A stretch of 64,000 bases of DNA. Source: Thermophilibacter provencensis (GTDB taxonomy: Bacteria; Actinomycetota; Coriobacteriia; Coriobacteriales; Atopobiaceae). The DNA lies in the NCBI RefSeq assembly GCF_900128445.1, contig NZ_LT671417.1:1869031-1933030 (forward strand). The letters are read 5' to 3'. Below the pieces are notes generated by a model. It was given only the letters and a program-made list of their open reading frames with translations, was not told the origin of the DNA and did no database searches. Positions 55,520 to 63,642 of the stretch are shown one piece after another. The stretch's first letter is position 1. The number at the start of each line of letters is the position of its first letter. A program made the translations under genes and the position numbers.

Positions 55520-56545
55520 ATGATCGCAGTAGTGAGGGACAGCGCCACAGCCGAGCAGCTCGACCACTTCGTCAGGTGGATCGAGGACCGCGGCTTCAGG
55601 ACGAACGTCTCCCAGGGAGACAACGAGACCCTGGTCGGCATCATCGGCGACACCACCCGCATCGACCCGTTCCTGCTCGAGAGCATGGACATCGTCGAGC
55701 GCGTACAGCGCGTCTCCGAGCCGTTCAAGCTCGCCAACCGCAAGTTCCACCCCGAGGACACCGTCGTCGACTGCGGTCACGGCGTGCTCGTGGGCGGCGG
55801 CAACTTCCAGGTGATCGCCGGGCCGTGCTCGGTCGAGGGCGACAACCTCATGGGCATCGCCCGCGCCGTGCGCGCGGCGGGCGCCACGATGCTGCGCGGC
55901 GGCGCGTTCAAGCCGAGGACCTCCCCCTACACGTCCCAGGGCATGGGCGAGCGCGGCCTCGACCTGCTCATGGAGGCGGGCTCCGAGCTCGACATGCCCG
56001 TCGTGACGGAGATCATGGACCCGCGCGACGTCGGGCTCTTCCTCGACAGGGGCGTGGACGTCCTCCAGGTCGGGGCGAGAAACGCGCAGAACTTCCCCCT
56101 CCTGCGCGAGGTTGGCAAGTCCGGCATCCCGGTCCTGCTGAAGCGCGGCATGTCCGAGACCATCGACGAGTTCGTCATGAGCGCCGAGTACGTCATGAGC
56201 GAGGGCAACTCCAACGTCATGCTCTGCGAGCGCGGCGTCCGCACCTTCGAGACGCGCACGAGGAACACCTTCGACGTGAACGCGATCCCCGTCCTGCACC
56301 ACCTCACCCACCTGCCCGTCGTCGGGGATCCGAGCCACGCCACGGGCTACACGCGCTACGTGAGGCCCGCCGCCTACGCGGCCGTCGCCGCGGGGGCCGA
56401 CGCCCTCGAGATCGAGGTGCACGACTGCCCCGCGAAGGCCTGGTCGGACGGCGCCCAGGCGCTCACGCCGGACCAGTTCTCCGACGCCATGCGACGCATC
56501 GCGCTCATCCGCGAGGCCGTCACCGCCGACCTCGGGGAGGCCTAG
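55520..56545 (+). CDS. aroF: 3-deoxy-7-phosphoheptulonate (DAHP) synthase with N-terminal regulatory domain
   Basis: First enzyme of the shikimate pathway, joining PEP and erythrose 4-phosphate. The 341-residue protein has an N-terminal ferredoxin-like domain (about residues 1-70, IAVVRDSATAEQLDHFVRWI) of the Thermotoga type, which gives feedback control by Tyr or Phe in related enzymes. The barrel then shows VIAGPCSVEGD, GGAFKPRTSPYTSQGMG, VLQVGARNAQNFPLLREVG, VLLKRGMSETIDEF and GDPSHATGYTRYV. AGGAG lies 6 bases before the ATG. It is the first gene of the aromatic operon. Confidence 0.96.
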   Translation: MIAVVRDSATAEQLDHFVRWIEDRGFRTNVSQGDNETLVGIIGDTTRIDPFLLESMDIVERVQRVSEPFKLANRKFHPEDTVVDCGHGVLVGGGNFQVIAGPCSVEGDNLMGIARAVRAAGATMLRGGAFKPRTSPYTSQGMGERGLDLLMEAGSELDMPVVTEIMDPRDVGLFLDRGVDVLQVGARNAQNFPLLREVGKSGIPVLLKRGMSETIDEFVMSAEYVMSEGNSNVMLCERGVRTFETRTRNTFDVNAIPVLHHLTHLPVVGDPSHATGYTRYVRPAAYAAVAAGADALEIEVHDCPAKAWSDGAQALTPDQFSDAMRRIALIREAVTADLGEA

Positions 56546-57421
56546 GTGGCCGCCCGCGCGCTCGCCCCCGAGGTCGTCCCGGGACGCATCGGCATCGTGG
56601 GGCTCGGCCTCATGGGGGGCTCCTTCGCCAAGGCCTTCGCGGCCGCCGGCGTCGAGGCCTTCGCCTGGAACAGGACGCGCTCCACGCTCGATCTCGCGAT
56701 GATAGAGACCGTCTCGGGCGAGCTCACCGACGAGGTGGTGCCGACCTGCGAGCTCCTGATCCTCGCGGGCTACCCCGCCGCGGCCGTCTCGTGGCTCGAG
56801 GAGATGGCGCCGCTCATCTCCGCCGGCGCCATCGTGATCGACGCGGTGGGCGTCAAGCGCGTCATCTGCGAGCGGTGCGAGAAGATCGCGGAGGGCCGCC
56901 CCTTCACCTTCGTCGGCTGCCACCCCATGGCGGGAACGCAGTACTCCGGCTTCGCCCACGCGCGCGCGTCGATGTTCAGGGGCGCGCCGATGGTCGTCGT
57001 GCCGCCCGAGATGGACGACTTCGAGCGGGCGGACGTCCTCGAGCGCCTGAAGGAGCTCCTCGAGCCATGCGGCTTCGGCAGCTTCACGCTCGCCACGCCC
57101 GAGGAGCACGACCGGGTCATCGCCTTCACCTCGCAGCTCGCCCACGTCGTCTCCAACGCCTACGTCAAGAGCCCGACGGCCCGCGCGCACCGGGGGTTCT
57201 CGGCGGGCTCCTACCGCGACCTCACGCGCGTCGCCCGCCTGAACGCGCCCATGTGGACGGAGCTCTTCCTCGACAACGCCGACTTCCTCTCCGAGGAGAT
57301 CGGGACCATCATCCGGAGCCTCTCCGAGTACAAGGAGGCCATCGACGCGCGCGACGCCGGGCGGCTCGAGTCGCTCCTCGCGGAGGGCGACAGGATCAAG
57401 AGGGAGGTCGACCGCCGATGA
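56546..57421 (+). CDS. tyrA: Prephenate dehydrogenase
   Basis: NAD(P)-dependent step from prephenate to 4-hydroxyphenylpyruvate for tyrosine. The 291-residue protein has the nucleotide fold GRIGIVGLGLMGGSFAKAF, GCHPMAGTQYSGFAHARASM with the catalytic-region His, and VIAFTSQLAHVVSNAYV. There is no C-terminal ACT domain, so feedback inhibition may rest on AroF. The GTG start directly follows the aroF stop (TAGGTG). aroB overlaps its end by 4 bases. Confidence 0.94.
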   Translation: MAARALAPEVVPGRIGIVGLGLMGGSFAKAFAAAGVEAFAWNRTRSTLDLAMIETVSGELTDEVVPTCELLILAGYPAAAVSWLEEMAPLISAGAIVIDAVGVKRVICERCEKIAEGRPFTFVGCHPMAGTQYSGFAHARASMFRGAPMVVVPPEMDDFERADVLERLKELLEPCGFGSFTLATPEEHDRVIAFTSQLAHVVSNAYVKSPTARAHRGFSAGSYRDLTRVARLNAPMWTELFLDNADFLSEEIGTIIRSLSEYKEAIDARDAGRLESLLAEGDRIKREVDRR

Positions 57422-58527
57422 GCGAGCCGTCTTCCGGCGGGCGCGTGGTGCGCGTGAGCGCCGCATCGGGCGCCTATGACGTCCACGTCGGCGCGGGCGT
57501 GCTCGCCCGCGCCGGGGCCATCGCCCGCGAGGCGGCGGGCGGCGGGAGGTGCTGCGTGGTCACGGAGACCAACGTCGGGCCCCTCTACGCCGACGAGCTC
57601 GAGGCCTCGCTCGCCTCCGCCGGCTACGAGGTCGCCCCCAGGCTCACCTTCCCCGCAGGAGAGCCCTCGAAGAGCCTCGGGACGCTCGCGGGCCTGCTCG
57701 AGGGCCTCGCCGAGCGCGGCCTCACGCGAGACGACGTCGTGGTCGCTCTCGGGGGCGGCGTGACGGGCGACGTCGCGGGGCTCGCGGCGGCGCTCTACCT
57801 CAGGGGGTGCCCCGTGGTGCAGGTCCCCACGTCGCTTCTCGCCATGGTCGACTCCTCCGTCGGCGGCAAGACCGCCGTCGACCTGCCCGCGGGCAAGAAC
57901 CTCGCGGGCGCGTTCTGGCAGCCGTCCGCCGTGGTGGCCGACGTGCGATGCCTCTCCACCGTGTCCCCCGAGCTCTTCCGCGACTCGTGCGGGGAGGTCG
58001 TGAAGCACGCCGTTCTCGCCGACGCCCGGATGCTCGACGACCTCACGCGCGCCCCGCTCACCGCGCCGGGCGTCGGAGAGGCGCGCCTCGCCGACGTGGT
58101 GGCAAGGAACGTGGAGATAAAGCGCGACGTCGTCGACGCCGACGAGCGAGAGCGCGGGCTTCGGCAGACGCTCAACCTCGGGCACACCCTGGGGCACGCC
58201 ATCGAGTCGGCGAGCGGGTTCTCCCTCGGGCACGGCTCATGCGTCGCCGCCGGCCTCTGCATGGTCTCGCGCGCGTCCGCGAGGATGGGGTGGTGCTCCG
58301 AGGAGACGGCCGCGCGCATCGTCGCGTGCGTCGAGGCGCACGGGCTGCCCACGGGAAGCGACGTCCCCACGGAGACGCTCATGGGCTACGTCGGGCATGA
58401 CAAGAAGCGCCACGGCGACTCCGTGAACCTCGTCGTCCCCGTCGAGCCCGGCAGGGTCGAGGTCCGCCGCGTCGCCCTTGGCGAGCTCAAGCGCATCGTG
58501 GAGCTTGGAAGGGGGGCCAGACCGTGA
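57418..58527 (+). CDS. aroB: 3-dehydroquinate synthase
   Basis: Second shikimate pathway enzyme, NAD- and metal-dependent cyclisation of DAHP. The 369-residue protein shows VVALGGGVTGDVAGLAAALY, VPTSLLAMVDSSVGGKTAVD, CGEVVKHAVLADARML and the metal ligands in LNLGHTLGHAIESASG and the later GHDKKRHGDSVN. Its ATG overlaps the tyrA stop (ATGA). Confidence 0.97.
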   Translation: MSEPSSGGRVVRVSAASGAYDVHVGAGVLARAGAIAREAAGGGRCCVVTETNVGPLYADELEASLASAGYEVAPRLTFPAGEPSKSLGTLAGLLEGLAERGLTRDDVVVALGGGVTGDVAGLAAALYLRGCPVVQVPTSLLAMVDSSVGGKTAVDLPAGKNLAGAFWQPSAVVADVRCLSTVSPELFRDSCGEVVKHAVLADARMLDDLTRAPLTAPGVGEARLADVVARNVEIKRDVVDADERERGLRQTLNLGHTLGHAIESASGFSLGHGSCVAAGLCMVSRASARMGWCSEETAARIVACVEAHGLPTGSDVPTETLMGYVGHDKKRHGDSVNLVVPVEPGRVEVRRVALGELKRIVELGRGARP

Positions 58528-59843
58528 ACGCGACCATCGAGGCCGGCCCCCTCTCCGGCGAGCTCGACGCCCCATCCTCGAAGTCGGAGGCGCACCGCCT
58601 GCTCGTCTGCGCCGCCTTCGCGCCGGGCGTCACCGACGTCTCCTGCGCCACCTCCTCGGAGGACATCGAGGCCACGGCGTCGTGCCTCGAGGAGCTCGGC
58701 GCCCGCATCGCCCGGACGAGGGGCGGCTTCCGCGTGCGCCCCGTGCCCGGCACCTCCGCGACGGACAACCTCCCCGAGGCGCGCCGCGGGGCACTGCTCG
58801 ACTGCGGCGAGTCCGGGTCCACGCTGCGCTTCCTCCTGCCCGTCGTCGCCGCGCTCGGCTGCGACGCCCGGCTCACCGGCCGCGGCAGGCTCCCCGAGCG
58901 GCCGCTCTCGCCGCTCTACGAGGAGCTCGAGGCGCATGGCGCGACCCTCTCGGGGCAGGGCGTCTTCCCGCTCTCGGTGGGGGGCAGGCTCAGGCCAGGC
59001 CGCTTCTCCCTTCCGGGCGACGTCTCCTCGCAGTTCGTGACCGGGCTCCTGCTCGCCGCCCCGCTCCTTCGCGCCCCCGTCGAGGTCGTGGTGGGCGAGC
59101 CCGTCGAGTCGGCCCCCTACATCGACATCACCGTCTCAGCCCTCAGGACGTTCGGCGTCGAGGTCTCCGAGGGTGGCGCGGTGACGGACGGCGGGCGCCC
59201 CGCCCGCTCCTTCGTCGTCTGCGCCCCGGGCGGCTACGTCACGCCCGGCGAGGTGTCCGTGGGCGGCGACTGGTCGAACGCCGCGTTCTGGCTCGCCGCG
59301 GGCGCGATTGGGGAGGGCGGCGTCGCCGTGCGGGGGCTCGACCTGGCGAGCGCCCAGGGCGACCGCCAGGTCCTCGCCGCGCTCGCCCTGCTCGGCGCCC
59401 GGGTGCTGCGCCGCCCGGGCGGCGCCGCGTGCGAGCTCGACCGCCTGCGCGGCCGCGAGCTCGACGTGAGCAGCTGCCCCGACCTCGTGCCGCCCCTCGC
59501 CGCCGTCGCCGCCGTCACGGAGGGCACGACGCGCGTGCGCGGCGCGGCGCGGCTGCGCATCAAGGAGTCGGACCGCCTCGAGACCGTCTCCGCCGCGATC
59601 CGCGCGCTTGGCGGCCGCGCGCGGGCCGTCGACGACGGCCTCGACATCGAGGGCGTGCCCGAGCTCGCCGGCGGGACCGTCGACGCGGCGAACGACCACC
59701 GCATCGCCATGATGGCCGCGATCCTCGCCTCCCGCTGCTCCGGCCCCGTGACCATCCTCGGGGCGGAGTGCGTCGCCAAGTCCTATCCCGCCTTCTTCGA
59801 GGACCTCGCGGCCCTCGGGGGCATCGTCAGAAAGGAGCGGTGA
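58524..59843 (+). CDS. aroA: 3-phosphoshikimate 1-carboxyvinyltransferase (EPSP synthase)
   Basis: Adds the enolpyruvyl group of PEP to shikimate 3-phosphate; the target of glyphosate. The 439-residue protein has the substrate Lys in LDAPSSKSEAHRLLVCAAFA, the PEP loop DCGESGSTLRFLLPVVAALG, LPGDVSSQFVTGLLLAAPLL, RLRIKESDRLETVSAAIRAL and NDHRIAMMAAIL. The SESG-like loop GESGSTLRF replaces the GNAGTAMR of class I enzymes. The GTG start overlaps the aroB stop (GTGA). Confidence 0.97.
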   Translation: MNATIEAGPLSGELDAPSSKSEAHRLLVCAAFAPGVTDVSCATSSEDIEATASCLEELGARIARTRGGFRVRPVPGTSATDNLPEARRGALLDCGESGSTLRFLLPVVAALGCDARLTGRGRLPERPLSPLYEELEAHGATLSGQGVFPLSVGGRLRPGRFSLPGDVSSQFVTGLLLAAPLLRAPVEVVVGEPVESAPYIDITVSALRTFGVEVSEGGAVTDGGRPARSFVVCAPGGYVTPGEVSVGGDWSNAAFWLAAGAIGEGGVAVRGLDLASAQGDRQVLAALALLGARVLRRPGGAACELDRLRGRELDVSSCPDLVPPLAAVAAVTEGTTRVRGAARLRIKESDRLETVSAAIRALGGRARAVDDGLDIEGVPELAGGTVDAANDHRIAMMAAILASRCSGPVTILGAECVAKSYPAFFEDLAALGGIVRKER

Positions 59844-60958
59844 TGCCGTCCTCGTTTGGCACCGCGCTCAGGGTCACCGTGTTCGGCCAGTCGCACTCCC
59901 CCGCCGTCGGGTGCGTCGTGGAGGGGCTCCCCTCGGGGCTGCCCGTCGACCTCGAGGCCCTCTCGGCCTTCGTGGCGCGCCGCGCCCCCGGCAACGACCC
60001 CTGGGGGACGCCGCGCAAGGAGCCGGACGCCCCCCGCATCGTCTCCGGGCTCAACCCCGACGGGCGCACCTGCGGCGCTCCGCTCGCCGTCGTCATCGAG
60101 AACACCAACACCCGCTCGCGCGACTACAACAACCTCCTCGCCGTGCCGCGGCCGGGCCACGCCGACTTCGCCGCCTGGGCCAAGTGGCACGGGGAGCAGG
60201 ACGTGCCGGGCGGCGGCCACTTCTCCGGCCGGCTCACCGGCCCGCTCTGCGTTGCGGGCGGGATAGCCCTCCAGTGGCTCGCCACCAGGGGCGTGGGCGT
60301 GCAAGCCCACGTCGCCGAGCTCGCCGGCATCCCCGACGAGCCCTTCTCGGCGCTCGACAACTCGCCCGCCTCGCTCGACCTGCTCGCGCGCCAGATGGCA
60401 GCCCTCGGCGACGGGAGGCGCATGCCGACCGTGGACGAGGCCGCGGGCGCGCGCATGGTCGAGGCCGTCATGGACGCGAGGTCCCGCAAGGACACGCTCG
60501 GCGGCGTCGTCGAGTGCGTGGCCACGGGTCTGCCCGCAGGGGCGGGGTCTCCGATGTTCGACGGCGTGGAGAACGTCATGGCGCGCGCCCTCTTCGGCAT
60601 TCCCGCCGTGAAGGGCGTCGAGTTCGGGCGCGGCTTCGGCGTGGCCCGGCTCTCCGGCACGCAGAACAACGACCCCTACGAGGTCCGCGGCGGCACCTGC
60701 GTCCCCGCGACCAACAACGCCGGCGGCATCCTCGGCGGCATCACCACGGGCGCCCCGGTGCTCGTGCGCTGCGCCTTCAAGCCCATCTCCAGCGTCATGG
60801 TCGAGCAGGACTCCGTCGACCTCACGACGATGGAGCCGGCGCGGCTCAAGGTGCACGGCCGCCACGACACCACGGCGGTCATCCGGGCGGTCCCCGTGGT
60901 CGAGGCGGTCTGCGCGCTCGCGCTCGCGGACCTCCTTCTCGCATGGCCCGCCGAGTGA
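59843..60958 (+). CDS. aroC: Chorismate synthase
   Basis: FMN-dependent last common step to chorismate. The 371-residue protein has VTVFGQSHSPAVGCVVEGLP, where many enzymes have FGESHG, then VIENTNTRSRDYNN, RPGHADFAAWAKW, PGGGHFSGRLTGPL in place of the more common SARET block, and NNAGGILGGITTGAP and FKPISS. The variant motifs match a Gram-positive anaerobe subgroup that I recall. The ATG overlaps the aroA stop by one base, with AGGAG 8 bases upstream. Confidence 0.96.
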   Translation: MPSSFGTALRVTVFGQSHSPAVGCVVEGLPSGLPVDLEALSAFVARRAPGNDPWGTPRKEPDAPRIVSGLNPDGRTCGAPLAVVIENTNTRSRDYNNLLAVPRPGHADFAAWAKWHGEQDVPGGGHFSGRLTGPLCVAGGIALQWLATRGVGVQAHVAELAGIPDEPFSALDNSPASLDLLARQMAALGDGRRMPTVDEAAGARMVEAVMDARSRKDTLGGVVECVATGLPAGAGSPMFDGVENVMARALFGIPAVKGVEFGRGFGVARLSGTQNNDPYEVRGGTCVPATNNAGGILGGITTGAPVLVRCAFKPISSVMVEQDSVDLTTMEPARLKVHGRHDTTAVIRAVPVVEAVCALALADLLLAWPAE

Positions 60959-60987
60959 CGCACGCAGGCGACAACGAAAGGTTTGAC

Positions 60988-62139
60988 ATGCCTGAGCTCT
61001 CTGAACTTCGACGCGAGATAGACCGCATTGACGGGGAGGTCTTCCGGCTCTTCTCGGAGCGCGCCGGCGTGGCCGAGCAGGTCGCGGCCTACAAGCGCGA
61101 GCACGACATGCGCGTCTTCGACCCCGCCCGCGAGCGGGCCAAGGTCGCGGACGCCGCAGAGCGCGCGCCTCGGGACCTAGCGACCTACGCCCAGGTGCTG
61201 ATGGAGCTCCTCATGGAGGCCTCTCGCGCGCGCCAGCACGCGCTGCTCGCCGACGCCGCGGACGACGGCACCCTCGCGCTCGTCGAGCGGGCCCGCGCGG
61301 AGACGCCGGAGCTCTTCCCCCGCTCGGCGCACGTCTCATGCCAGGGGGTCGAGGGCGCCTACTCGCAGATCGCGGCAGAGCGCATCTTCCGCCGCCCCTC
61401 GATCAGCTACGCCGCGACGTTCGACGGCGTGTTTCGCGCCGTCGAGCAGGGCGCCGCGGACTACGGCGTCATCCCCGTCGAGAACTCCACCGCCGGCTCG
61501 GTGAACCAGGTCTTCGACCTCATGATGGAGCACTCGTTCTACGTGGTGCGCACCACCCGCGTGAAGGTTGACCACAACCTGCTCGCCCTGCCCGGCGCCG
61601 AGCTTTCCGGCATCCGCGAGATATTCAGCCACGAGCAGGCGATCAACCAGTGCGCGGAGTTCCTCTCCGGCCTGCCCGACGTCCGTGTGCGCGTCTGCGA
61701 GAACACCGCGGCGGCGGCCAAGGGGGTCGCCGAGTCCGGACGGCGCGACGTCGCCGCGCTCTCGTCGCTCCCGTGCGCCGGGCTCTACGGCCTCGAGGTG
61801 CTCTCCGCCGACGTCCAGGACCGTGACAACAACTACACGCGCTTCGCCTGCATCTCCAAGAGCCTCGAGGTCTACCCCGGCGCGGACCGCACCTCCCTCA
61901 TGATCGTGCTGCCCCACGAGCCCGGCGCCCTCTACAAGCTGCTCGCCAAGTTCTACGCGCTCGACATCAACCTCCTCAAGCTCGAGAGCCGCCCCATCCC
62001 CGAGCGTGACTTCGAGTTCATGTTCTACTTCGACATCGAGTGCCCGGTCGCGGCGCCCGAGTTCTCTTCCCTCCTGGCGACGCTCTCCCCGCTCTGCCAG
62101 GAGTTCCGCTACCTCGGGAGCTATGCGGAGGTGATCTAA
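60988..62139 (+). CDS. pheA: Bifunctional chorismate mutase / prephenate dehydratase
   Basis: Makes phenylpyruvate from chorismate. The 383-residue protein has three parts: an AroQ chorismate mutase (residues 1-90, LRREIDRIDGEVFRLFSERA, VAEQVAAYKREHDMRVFDPA), a prephenate dehydratase (about 110-290, QGVEGAYSQIAAERIF, VIPVENSTAGSVNQVFDLM, DNNYTRFACISK with the catalytic Thr) and a C-terminal ACT domain (about 300-383, SLMIVLPHEPGALYKLLAKF, KLESRPIP) for Phe feedback. The ATG is 29 bases after aroC. The shared mutase may also feed TyrA, which has none. Confidence 0.96.
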   Translation: MPELSELRREIDRIDGEVFRLFSERAGVAEQVAAYKREHDMRVFDPARERAKVADAAERAPRDLATYAQVLMELLMEASRARQHALLADAADDGTLALVERARAETPELFPRSAHVSCQGVEGAYSQIAAERIFRRPSISYAATFDGVFRAVEQGAADYGVIPVENSTAGSVNQVFDLMMEHSFYVVRTTRVKVDHNLLALPGAELSGIREIFSHEQAINQCAEFLSGLPDVRVRVCENTAAAAKGVAESGRRDVAALSSLPCAGLYGLEVLSADVQDRDNNYTRFACISKSLEVYPGADRTSLMIVLPHEPGALYKLLAKFYALDINLLKLESRPIPERDFEFMFYFDIECPVAAPEFSSLLATLSPLCQEFRYLGSYAEVI

Positions 62140-63429
62140 GTGAAAAGCGAGAGGGGCCTCGGCGAGGCGCGCTTCGGACTCGTCGGGCGCTCGCTCGGGC
62201 ACAGCTGGTCGCCGCAGATCCACGCGCGGCTGGGCTCCGCGCCCTACGCGCTCGTTGAGGTCGAGCCGGATGGGCTCGCCCCCCTCGTGCGCGACGGGGC
62301 GTGGCGCGGCCTCAACGTGACCATCCCCTACAAGCGCGAGGCCGCCGCGCTCGCGGACGTGCGCTCCCCCGCAGTGAGGCGCATCGGGGCGGCGAACACC
62401 CTCGTGCGCGCCGAGGACGGGCGCGTCGTTGCGGAGAACACCGACGTCCTCGGCTTCTCCTGGATGCTCTCGCGCTTCTGCCGAGAGCGCCTCGGGGGCT
62501 CCCCGCGCGACCTCCTCGAGGGCGAGAAGGTCCTCGTCCTCGGGAGCGGCGGCGCGAGCCAGGCCGTCGTCGACGCGCTCGAGCACGTCGCCGGGGCGCG
62601 CGCCGTCGTGATCTCCCGATCGGGCGACGAGACCTACGGCACCCTCGTCGAGCGCCATGCCGACGCCGCGCTCCTCGTCAACACCACGCCCGTGGGCATG
62701 TTCCCGCGCTGCCCCGCCACGCCCGTCCCCGAGGGGGACCTTGCCCGGCTCACGGGGCTCAGGGGCGTGCTCGACGTGGTCTACAACCCCGAGCGCACCG
62801 GGCTTTGCCTCTGCGCCGAGCGCCTCGGCCTGCCGAGCGAGTCGGGCCTCGCCATGCTCGTCGCCCAGGCGCTCTACGCGAGCGAGCTCTTCCAGGGGCG
62901 CCAGATCGACGACGCCGTCGTCCCCCTCATCGAGCGGGAGATTCGCTCCCAGACCCAGAACGTGGTGCTCATCGGCATGCCCGGGGCCGGCAAGACGAGC
63001 AGCGGCAGGGCCCTCGCCCGCGCGCTCGGCAGGCCGTTCGTCGACATCGACGAGGTCGTCGCTACCGAGCAGGGCCGCAGCGCGGCCCAGATCATCCGCG
63101 AGGACGGCGAGGGGCGCTTCCGCGAGGTCGAGTCCGAGGCCACCGCCCGCTACGGCGCCCGCTCCGGCCTTGTCATCGCCTGCGGAGGGGGCGTCGTCAC
63201 GCGCCCCGAGAACTACGGGCCCCTTCGCCAGAACGGCACGATCGTCCTTCTCGACCGCCCGGTCGGCCAGCTCGGCACCGAGGATCGCCCGGTCTCGCAG
63301 GCGCGCGGCGTCGAGGAGCTCGCGGCCGAGCGCATGCCGCTCTATCGCGCCTGGTCGGACGTGGTCGTGAGGTGCACGGGGACGCCGCAGGGCGACGCGG
63401 CGCTCATCCGTTCCCGCCTCGGCCTGTAG
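62140..63429 (+). CDS. aroE: Fused shikimate dehydrogenase (AroE) and shikimate kinase (AroK)
   Basis: A 429-residue two-domain protein catalysing two steps that follow one another. Residues 1-265 are AroE: LVGRSLGHSWSPQIHARLGS, the catalytic Lys in LNVTIPYKREAAAL, GAANTLV, NTDVLGF, the NADP loop VLVLGSGGASQAVVDALEHV and NTTPVGMFP. Residues 268-429 are AroK: the P-loop VLIGMPGAGKTSSGRALARA, the substrate Asp in FVDIDEVVATEQGRSA, FREVESEA, IACGGGVVTRPEN and ERMPLYRAWSDVVV. The GTG start directly follows the pheA stop (TAAGTG) with GGAGGTG upstream. No stop or frame change separates the domains. It ends the operon. Confidence 0.94.
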   Translation: MKSERGLGEARFGLVGRSLGHSWSPQIHARLGSAPYALVEVEPDGLAPLVRDGAWRGLNVTIPYKREAAALADVRSPAVRRIGAANTLVRAEDGRVVAENTDVLGFSWMLSRFCRERLGGSPRDLLEGEKVLVLGSGGASQAVVDALEHVAGARAVVISRSGDETYGTLVERHADAALLVNTTPVGMFPRCPATPVPEGDLARLTGLRGVLDVVYNPERTGLCLCAERLGLPSESGLAMLVAQALYASELFQGRQIDDAVVPLIEREIRSQTQNVVLIGMPGAGKTSSGRALARALGRPFVDIDEVVATEQGRSAAQIIREDGEGRFREVESEATARYGARSGLVIACGGGVVTRPENYGPLRQNGTIVLLDRPVGQLGTEDRPVSQARGVEELAAERMPLYRAWSDVVVRCTGTPQGDAALIRSRLGL

Positions 63430-63460
63430 CGGCGCGCGTCGAGCCGTCGCGGCGGCGGGC

Positions 63461-63480
63461 ACGCCGACTTGTGGCGTTTT
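63461..63480 (+). terminator. Weak terminator after aroE/aroK
   Basis: ACGCC (63461-63465) and GGCGT (63473-63477) form a 5-bp stem with a 7-base loop, followed by TTTT. It is short for a terminator but correctly placed 30 bases past the stop. Confidence 0.4.
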
Positions 63481-63544
63481 GCCGGAGCCTCGACCGCCCG
63501 CCGCGCCGCTCGGCGGGATGGGCGGCGCGGCGGCGCGGCACACG

Positions 63545-63550
63545 TATACT
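63545..63550 (+). promoter_or_regulatory. Candidate -10 box upstream of the PTS gene
   Basis: TATACT lies about 92 bases upstream of the GTG start. The -35 position is GC-only and shows no match. The rest of the 213-base gap between aroE/aroK and the PTS gene holds no other recognised feature. Confidence 0.35.
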
Positions 63551-63642
63551 AGCCATTCGAAAAGACGGATGACGCAGTCGTATGACGGTGAGTGGAGACG
63601 GGGCTCTGACTCGCGATTCGACGACGGGGAAAGGATCGCGGA

